A DNA stretch of 64,000 nt, from contig NZ_CADIJL010000017.1 in NCBI RefSeq assembly GCF_902859695.1, positions 1-64,000 on the forward strand, in the 5' to 3' direction. The DNA comes from Achromobacter ruhlandii. GTDB lineage: Bacteria > Pseudomonadota > Gammaproteobacteria > Burkholderiales > Burkholderiaceae_B. Each line of letters opens with the position of its first letter. The stretch's first letter is position 1. The notes under the pieces were generated by a model that had not been told where the DNA came from, did not search any database, and saw only the letters and a list, made by a program, of their open reading frames with translations. Positions 58,570-64,000 of the stretch are shown here, piece after piece. Both the position numbers and the translations under genes were made by a program.

Positions 58570-59548
58570 CGAACCGCTCATCGAAGTAATCAAGCCCGGG
58601 CTGGCGACGTCGGTCCAGGATCGTGGCCGCCAGGGCTACTACCACCTGGGCATTCCACCCTCGGGCGCGCTGGACCAGTACGCGCTGGCCGCCGCCAATC
58701 TGCTGGTGGGCAATCCCGAGGACGCGGCGGTGCTGGAATGCACGCTGATGGGCCCCGAATTGCGCTTCACCCGCGCCGCGGTGATTGCCGTCACCGGCGC
58801 CACCATGACGCCCAAGATCGATGGCCAGGCACAGGCCTGCAACACCGCGCTGGCGGTGCCGGCCGGCGCCCGGCTGTCGTTCGATTTCGTGCAGGCCGGC
58901 GCGCGCGCCTGCCTGGCGATCGCCGGCGGGATCGACGTGCCCGAGGTGCTGGGGAGCCGTTCGACCTACACGCTGGGCGCCATTGGCGGCTTCGAGGGCC
59001 GCCGCCTGCAGGCCGGCGACCGCCTGCGCGTGGGCGCGCCGCGCCCCGGGACGCGGGTCGGCCGCGCGCTGCCGGCGGCGCTCGCCAGCGAGTGTCCCAA
59101 GGAACAGGTGCTGCGCGTGGTGCCGGGCCTGTATGACCATCGCCTGATGCCGGAATCGGCCGCCTCGTTCTACGAGGACGCCTGGAGCGTGACCTCGGAA
59201 GCCGACCGCATCGGCTACCGCTACAAGAAGGGCCGCGCGCTGAAGTTCCAACCGCGCGAACAGCCGTTCGGCGCCGGCGCCGATCCGTCCAACATCGTCG
59301 ACGCCTGCTATCCCATTGGTTCGATCCAGGTGCCGGCGGGGGTGGAACCCATCATCCTGCATCGCGATGCCGTGTCCGGCGGCGGCTACGCCATGATCGG
59401 CACCGTGATCAGCGCGGATCTCGACAAGGTCGGCCAGATGCAGCCCAACCAGCAGGCCCGCTTCGAGCGGGTCACGTTGGAGACGGCCTTGCAGGCCCGC
59501 AAGGACTACCGCGCCCGCCTCGAGCGGCTGCGCGCCGCCCTGGGCTGA
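58559..59548 (+). CDS. pxpC: KipA/AHS2 family protein, 5-oxoprolinase subunit C
   Basis: The ATG at 58559 overlaps pxpB by 11 nt. The 329-residue protein shows AHS2 motifs: IEVIKPGLATSVQDRGRQGYYHLGIPPSGALDQYALAAANLLVGNPEDAAVLE, ECTLMGPELRF, ACLAIAGGIDVPEVLGSRSTYTLGAIGGFEGR, and later DRIGYRYKKGRAL and IGSIQVPAGVEPIILHRDAVSGGGYAMIGTV. It completes the PxpBC unit. Last of five tightly packed genes; the next gene is 153 nt downstream. Confidence 0.94.
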   Translation: MSHDEPLIEVIKPGLATSVQDRGRQGYYHLGIPPSGALDQYALAAANLLVGNPEDAAVLECTLMGPELRFTRAAVIAVTGATMTPKIDGQAQACNTALAVPAGARLSFDFVQAGARACLAIAGGIDVPEVLGSRSTYTLGAIGGFEGRRLQAGDRLRVGAPRPGTRVGRALPAALASECPKEQVLRVVPGLYDHRLMPESAASFYEDAWSVTSEADRIGYRYKKGRALKFQPREQPFGAGADPSNIVDACYPIGSIQVPAGVEPIILHRDAVSGGGYAMIGTVISADLDKVGQMQPNQQARFERVTLETALQARKDYRARLERLRAALG

Positions 59549-59701
59549 TCCCCGCCCCGCTTTCCCGTTGATTGCTGTTTTCCTTCCGGCCCGTTCCGAC
59601 GGGCCGGACGGGCGCGCTCGCGCCTGTGCATTTGAGTTTCACACGCTGCACGCCGTACCCGTCCGCATTCCGCGGTTCTTCAGCACGTCAGGAGAGCCTC
59701 C

Positions 59702-61039
59702 ATGGCCAACCTTGCTTCCAGCTCGTCGTCCTCCGACCGGGACACTTCCCTAGCCACCGTGGCCGATGCCGACCGCATGGGCCGATTCCCGCTCACCATG
59801 GCCTGGTGGGCCGTGTGCAGCGCCATCTTCTACATCGTGGTCGGCGCCACGCTGGCGCTCAACTACGGCGCCCGCAACGCCATCATCGGCATGGTGCTGT
59901 CGGTGATTTCCTATGGCCTGATCAACGCCGTAATCTCGCGTTACGCCATCCGCACCGGCCAGTCGGTGGCGCTGTTCTCTCGCAGCGTGTTCGGCACCTC
60001 GGGCGCGGCGCTGGCCACCCTGATCTTCTTTGCCACCGCCATCTACTACGCCGTGTTCGAGGGCTCGGTGATGGCGGTCGCCGCGCACCACATGTTTCCG
60101 GCCGTGCCCTATTGGGCCTTCGCGCTGCTGGTGGTCGTCTACAGCGTGCTGCTGATCTTCGGCAGCGTGCAGCGCTGGCTCGACAAGTTCAACGGCGTGC
60201 TGCTGCCGTTCTACCTGGGCGGCCTGCTGCTGGCGGTGGCGCTGGCCACGCGCGAGTACGGCTACAGCGACGCCTGGCTGGCATTCGGCCCGGCCGGCGG
60301 GCCGGTGGCGGGCGGCTGGTGGGACGCCTACGTGTACTACATGGGCGTGTGGATCCTGATGATGTTCACCTTCGACTACGCGCGCTTCGGCCGTCGCGAA
60401 GACGCGCGCTACCACGGCCGCTACAACTTCGGCATGCCGTTCTACCTGGTGACCTTCCTGCTCAACGGCGTGGCCGGCATCTACCTGGTCGCCATCATTC
60501 CCGGCGACGGCGCCCTGAGCGAAGTGTCGGTGGTGCTGGCGCTGCTCAAGCTGATGGGGCTGGGCGGCCTGTTCTTCGTCTGGGTGACGCAGACCCGCAT
60601 CAATACCGCCAACTACTACCTGGCCACCATCAACATGCAGGCCTTCTTCGCGCGCTTCGGCCAGGCGCGCCTGTCCAAAGCCGCCTGGGCGGTGATCGTG
60701 GGCGCGGTGTCATACGCGCTGATGCTGTTCGACGTGTTCGCCTATCTGCTGCAGGCGCTGGCCTACCAGGGCATCTTCGTGGTGGCGTGGGTCGCCGTGG
60801 CGCTGGTGCACATCCTGGCGGTGGACGAAGCCGCGCCGGCGCCAGGCGGGGGCAGCGCCTACAACCGCCGCGGCCTGGGCGCCTGGTTCGCGGGCGCGGC
60901 CAGCGGCCTGGTGCTGATGCACCTGAACGGTATCGCCGCGACCTTCGCGGCGCCGGCCAGCTTTGTGGTGGCGGGCGCGGTGTACTGGCTGGGGCAGGCG
61001 GCGGTCTCGGGGCCGCGCATGCAGCGCGGCGGCGCCTAG
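59702..61039 (+). CDS. NCS1 / purine-cytosine permease-like transporter
   Basis: A 445-residue inner-membrane protein with about 12 helices: MGRFPLTMAWWAVCSAIFYIVVGATLALNYGARNAIIGMVLSVISYGLIN at the start resembles CodB and related NCS1 permeases, as does the RYAIRTGQSVALFSRSVFGTSGAA loop; later TRINTANYYLATINMQAFFARF matches the family. NCS1 proteins import cytosine, hydantoins, allantoin, thiamine precursors or similar cyclic amides with a cation. Its place after pxpABC suggests that it imports the enzyme's substrate. Confidence 0.85.
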   Translation: MANLASSSSSSDRDTSLATVADADRMGRFPLTMAWWAVCSAIFYIVVGATLALNYGARNAIIGMVLSVISYGLINAVISRYAIRTGQSVALFSRSVFGTSGAALATLIFFATAIYYAVFEGSVMAVAAHHMFPAVPYWAFALLVVVYSVLLIFGSVQRWLDKFNGVLLPFYLGGLLLAVALATREYGYSDAWLAFGPAGGPVAGGWWDAYVYYMGVWILMMFTFDYARFGRREDARYHGRYNFGMPFYLVTFLLNGVAGIYLVAIIPGDGALSEVSVVLALLKLMGLGGLFFVWVTQTRINTANYYLATINMQAFFARFGQARLSKAAWAVIVGAVSYALMLFDVFAYLLQALAYQGIFVVAWVAVALVHILAVDEAAPAPGGGSAYNRRGLGAWFAGAASGLVLMHLNGIAATFAAPASFVVAGAVYWLGQAAVSGPRMQRGGA

Positions 61040-61073
61040 CCGCGCGGCGTCCGGCGCTGGTTGGGGCGCCGGC

Positions 61074-61601
61074 TCAGGCCAGCGCGGCCAGGAATACGAG
61101 CGCGCCCAGCGCCAGCATCAGAAATGGGCTGACGCGGGTATAGACCAGCGCCAGCGTGGAGGCCGCGGCCATGCCCCAGGCCCAGGCCCCGCCTTCGGCG
61201 GCCCGCAGTACCGTGCACGACGAGGCCAGGATCATGCCGGCGGCCACCGGCACCAGGCCCGCCTCGATGGCGCGGACGCAGGTGGCGTGGCGGTAGCGCG
61301 CCCAGACCCGCGCCAGCGCGTAGATCAGCAGCGAGCAGGGCAGGAAGATCGCGATCGAGGCGGCCATCGCGCCCAGCCACCCGCCCACCTGCCAGCCGAT
61401 CAGCGTCACCAGCAGCGACGCCGGGCCCGGCGTGATGCGGGACAACGCAAAGTAATCCAGGAACTGCGATTCGCTGATCCAGCCATAGCTGTCCACCGCC
61501 TGGCGGTGGATGTCGGGCAGGATGCTCTGGCCGCCTCCGACCGTCAGGAACGACAGCGGCGTGAACACCGAGAACAGGTCGTGCAGCGTGGCCAGGTTCA
61601 T
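61074..61601 (-). CDS. Chromate transporter family, C-terminal-half homologue
   Basis: The ATG at 61601 overlaps the upstream partner's stop (ATGA). The 175-residue membrane protein has about six hydrophobic stretches and the CHR-domain signature FTPLSFLTVGGGQSILPDIHRQAV and ISESQFLDYFALSRITPGPASLL. It is one half of a short-chain CHR pair in which two single-domain proteins of opposite topology act together; full-length ChrA has both domains. Substrate may be chromate or another oxyanion. Confidence 0.88.
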   Translation of the reverse strand: MNLATLHDLFSVFTPLSFLTVGGGQSILPDIHRQAVDSYGWISESQFLDYFALSRITPGPASLLVTLIGWQVGGWLGAMAASIAIFLPCSLLIYALARVWARYRHATCVRAIEAGLVPVAAGMILASSCTVLRAAEGGAWAWGMAAASTLALVYTRVSPFLMLALGALVFLAALA

Positions 61602-62176
61602 GGTTGCCGCTCCCGGCGCCGCAGTCGCGCGTAGGCGATGCCGATCGACAGGGGCGCCATCGCGCCCACCACCCACAGCAGCGGCAGGCGCAGCAGGAAG
61701 ATGGCGGCGAAGGTCACGCCCATGACGGCGGCCGGCACCCAGCCCTGCAACGCGCGCCGGGCGGCGCGCAGGCCGGTCTGCAGCGACACCCCGACCGCCG
61801 CCGCCGCCACGCCCGCCATGGCCACGTGCAGGCCCTGCGACTGCGCCATGCTGGCGAACAGCGCGGCCGCGCCGATCGCCACCAGCATGGGCGGCACGGT
61901 GATGCCCAGTCCGCCCAGCAGCGCGCCGGCGCCGCCGCGCAGGCGAAAGCCGATCCAGATGGCCAGGTTCACCACGTTCACCCCCGGGAACGACTGCGCC
62001 AGCGCCAGGCCGCTGAGGAAATCGGCTTCGGACAGCCAGCGCCGCTGCTGCACGAATTCGCGCATCATCCAGCCGCTCAGGCCGCCGCCGAAGCTGGTCA
62101 GGCCGACCTTGGCGAAGGCCAGGAAAATCTGCGGCAGTGTCGGCGGGGCGGCAACGGCGGGGTCAGCGGAGGACAT
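61598..62176 (-). CDS. Chromate transporter family, N-terminal-half homologue
   Basis: A 192-residue membrane protein with the CHR signature FAKVGLTSFGGGLSGWMMREFVQQRRWLSEADFLSGLALAQSFPGVNVVNLAIWIGFRLRGGAGALL, the N-terminal-domain form. It overlaps the companion gene by 4 nt. Members export chromate by proton antiport, but many paralogs have no shown chromate role. No chrB-type regulator lies beside it. Upstream is a 16-bp hairpin that probably ends gltBD transcription. Confidence 0.88.
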   Translation of the reverse strand: MSSADPAVAAPPTLPQIFLAFAKVGLTSFGGGLSGWMMREFVQQRRWLSEADFLSGLALAQSFPGVNVVNLAIWIGFRLRGGAGALLGGLGITVPPMLVAIGAAALFASMAQSQGLHVAMAGVAAAAVGVSLQTGLRAARRALQGWVPAAVMGVTFAAIFLLRLPLLWVVGAMAPLSIGIAYARLRRRERQP

Positions 62177-62242
62177 GGCAGGCAGCGCGATGGGGCGATG
62201 ACCGCATCTTACGCAATGCGAAATGTCGGCTGGCTGAAAGAA

Positions 62243-62277
62243 TTTCGCCGCCGGGCACGACGTGCCCGGCGGCGAAA
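62243..62277 (-). terminator. Hairpin terminator of gltBD
   Basis: A perfect 16-bp stem, TTTCGCCGCCGGGCAC (62243-62258) with its complement (62262-62277), around 3 nt; on the minus strand it is followed by TTCTTTC. It lies 41 nt after the gltD stop. Confidence 0.7.
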
Positions 62278-62317
62278 GCGGGGGCCGGTCGGTGACCGGC
62301 GCGGCAGCGCGGCGCGC

Positions 62318-63784
62318 TCAGCGCGGCAAGTCGCTCGACCCCATCAGGTAGGCGTCCACCGAGCGCGCGCACTGGCGGCCTTCGCGGATGGCCCAGACCA
62401 CCAGCGACTGGCCGCGACGCATGTCGCCGGCGGTGAAGACCTTTTCCACGTTGGTGCGGTAGTCGTCGGTGTTGGCGCGCACGTTGCCGCGCGCGTCGCG
62501 GTCGACGCCGAAGGCATCCAGCACGGCCTGCACCGGCGACACGAAGCCCATGGCCAGCAGCACCAGGTCGGCCTTGATCTCGAATTCCGAGCCCTCGACC
62601 TCGCGCATCTTCATCTGGCCGGTCGATTCATCCTTGAACCACTCGACGCGGGCGCCGACCAGCTTCTCGACCTTGCCGTTGCTGCCCTTGAGCAGCTTGG
62701 TGGTCACCGACCAGTCGCGTTCGCAGCCTTCCTCGTGCGAGGACGAGGTGCGCATCTTCAGCGGCCAGTAGGGCCAGGTCATGGCCTTGTTCTCGGACTC
62801 GGGCGGCTGCGGCAGCAGTTCGAACTGGGTGACCGAGGCGGCGCCATGGCGGTTGCTGGTGCCGACGCAGTCGGAACCGGTGTCGCCGCCGCCGATCACC
62901 ACCACGTGCTTGCCCTTGGCCAGCGTCTGGTTGGTGAGGCGGTCGCCCGCCACGGCCTTGTTCTGCTGGCGCAGGAAGTCCATGGCGAAATAGACGCCCG
63001 ACAGCTCGCGGCCCGGCACCGGCAGGTCGCGCGGGGTTTCCGAACCGCCGCTCATCACCACGGCGTCGAATTCGGCCAGCAGCGAGTCGGGGGTGCGCAC
63101 GGTCAGGCCGTCGGCCACCGGGTCGGACGGGTTGCCGACGTAGGTGGAGGGCGCGAATTCCACGCCTTCGGCTTCCATCTGCGAGATGCGGCGGTCGATC
63201 TGGTGCTTTTCCAGCTTGAAGTCGGGGATGCCGTAGCGCAGCAGCCCGCCGATGCGGTCGCTCTTCTCGAACAGCGTCACCGAGTGGCCGGCGCGCGCCA
63301 GTTGCTGCGCGCAGGCCAGGCCGGCGGGGCCGGAGCCCACCACGGCGACCTTCTTGCCGGTCTTGCGCGCCGGCACTTGCGGCGTCACCCAGCCCTCGGC
63401 CCAGCCCTTGTCGATGATGGCGTGCTCGATGGACTTGATGCCCACGGCGTCGCTGTTGATGTTCAAGGTACAGGCGGCCTCGCACGGCGCCGGGCAGATG
63501 CGGCCGGTGAATTCCGGGAAGTTGTTGGTGGAGTGCAGCACGTCCAGCGCGCGGCGCCAGTCCTGCTTGTACACCAGGTCATTCCAGTCGGGGATGATGT
63601 TGTTGACCGGGCAGCCGTTGTTGCAGAACGGGATGCCGCAGTCCATGCAGCGCGCCGCCTGCTGCTTGGCCTGGTCGTCGGTCAGGTGCAGCACGAATTC
63701 GCGCCAGTTCTTCAGCCGCTTCTGCGGGGCCTCGGCGGCCTCCTGCAGGCGCTGGTATTCCATAAAGCCGGTAATCTTTCCCAT
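62318..63784 (-). CDS. gltD: Glutamate synthase (NADPH) small subunit
   Basis: The ATG at 63784 ([16 protein letters not shown]) is the family start; the frame extends upstream into gltB and is not used. The 488-residue protein has the N-terminal iron-sulfur Cys clusters [17 protein letters not shown] and [12 protein letters not shown] site [18 protein letters not shown] site [12 protein letters not shown], and the C-terminal [17 protein letters not shown] flavin motif. It feeds electrons from NADPH to GltB, which makes two glutamates from glutamine and 2-oxoglutarate. Eight nt after gltB. Confidence 0.97.
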   Translation of the reverse strand: MGKITGFMEYQRLQEAAEAPQKRLKNWREFVLHLTDDQAKQQAARCMDCGIPFCNNGCPVNNIIPDWNDLVYKQDWRRALDVLHSTNNFPEFTGRICPAPCEAACTLNINSDAVGIKSIEHAIIDKGWAEGWVTPQVPARKTGKKVAVVGSGPAGLACAQQLARAGHSVTLFEKSDRIGGLLRYGIPDFKLEKHQIDRRISQMEAEGVEFAPSTYVGNPSDPVADGLTVRTPDSLLAEFDAVVMSGGSETPRDLPVPGRELSGVYFAMDFLRQQNKAVAGDRLTNQTLAKGKHVVVIGGGDTGSDCVGTSNRHGAASVTQFELLPQPPESENKAMTWPYWPLKMRTSSSHEEGCERDWSVTTKLLKGSNGKVEKLVGARVEWFKDESTGQMKMREVEGSEFEIKADLVLLAMGFVSPVQAVLDAFGVDRDARGNVRANTDDYRTNVEKVFTAGDMRRGQSLVVWAIREGRQCARSVDAYLMGSSDLPR

Positions 63785-63792
63785 GGTATCCC

Positions 63793-64000
63793 TCACGCAG
63801 CCAGTTGTTGCGGGTTGGCTGCACGCCACATTTCACCCAATGCGCGGCGGTAGTCCGTCGGCATGACCTTTACGAATTTGCCGCGCGAGGCTTCCCAGTC
63901 GCCCAGGATTTCGCGGGCGCGGAAGCTGCCGGTGTAGCGGAAGTGGTCTTCCACCAGGCGGCGCAGGATGGCTTCATCCGTCTCGCGCTCGCCGCCGCGC
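63793..64000 (-). CDS. gltB: Glutamate synthase large subunit (C-terminal end only)
   Basis: The last 68 codons of a minus-strand frame end in TGA at 63793-63795. The sequence [49 protein letters not shown] matches the GltB C-terminus (the FVKVxPxDYRRAL motif is diagnostic). The remainder, including the glutaminase and synthase domains, lies beyond the right edge. Followed by gltD in one operon. Confidence 0.93.
   Translation of the reverse strand, partial: RGGERETDEAILRRLVEDHFRYTGSFRAREILGDWEASRGKFVKVMPTDYRRALGEMWRAANPQQLAA

Overview
The window is about 64 kb of high-GC, gene-dense chromosome. Gene content and order point to a betaproteobacterium of the Alcaligenaceae (Bordetella/Achromobacter type): a petABC cytochrome bc1 operon next to sspAB, a murA-hisGDCBHAFIE-HIT-tatABC supra-operon, an mlaFEDAC lipid-transport operon, an orphan Bug-type solute receptor, several LysR regulators and a DUF2868/GTPase pair. 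Genus is inferred from this gene set, not from a marker gene. I see no insertion sequence, integrase, prophage, CRISPR array or rRNA operon. Most genes lie on the minus strand.

Layout. 1-1296: rhlE-type RNA helicase, cut by the left edge. 1599-4659: two tandem DUF945 (YdgA-like) genes on the plus strand. 4681-11328: a peptide ABC importer operon (binding protein, two permeases, fused double ATPase) ending in an amidohydrolase. 11601-14412: an overlapping GTPase/DUF2868 membrane protein pair. 14480-19641: AraC regulator, EamA exporter, class V aminotransferase, RidA protein, LysR regulator, small unknown ORF. 19859-23014: tRNA-Asn, GntP permease, LysE exporter, VOC protein, tRNA-Thr. 23112-24985: an Imm11-like protein and a periplasmic Sel1-repeat protein. 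25196-29401: sspB, sspA and petCBA. 29542-32899: mscL, a structured palindromic intergenic region, a Nif3-like gene divergent from a DegS-like protease, and an XRE regulator. 33005-44903: tatCBA, a HIT protein, nine his genes, murA, a BolA/IbaG protein and a two-gene ABC-2 exporter. 45080-48776: mlaC, mlaA, mlaD, mlaE, mlaF. 49050-53948: nitronate monooxygenase, Bug receptor, MFS transporter, divergent LysR, OmpW. 54078-61039: LysR divergent from pxpA, BCCP, biotin carboxylase, pxpB, pxpC and an NCS1 permease. 61074-62176: a split chromate transporter. 62318-64000: gltD and the 3' end of gltB.

Functional links. Rieske protein PetA carries a twin-arginine signal, and the Tat translocase that would export it is encoded in the same window. 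The Mla cluster is complete for phospholipid transport except that no STAS-domain mlaB is found. The his genes supply every histidine-pathway step, but the short HisG implies a HisZ partner outside the window.

The most interesting locus is 55254-59548. PxpA, PxpB and PxpC, currently described as an ATP-dependent 5-oxoprolinase, are interleaved with a dedicated biotin carboxylase and a minimal biotin carrier. PxpB and PxpC are homologous to the carboxyltransferase part of urea carboxylase, so the operon looks like a five-gene split biotin-dependent carboxylase/lactamase with its own LysR regulator and a nearby NCS1 permease.
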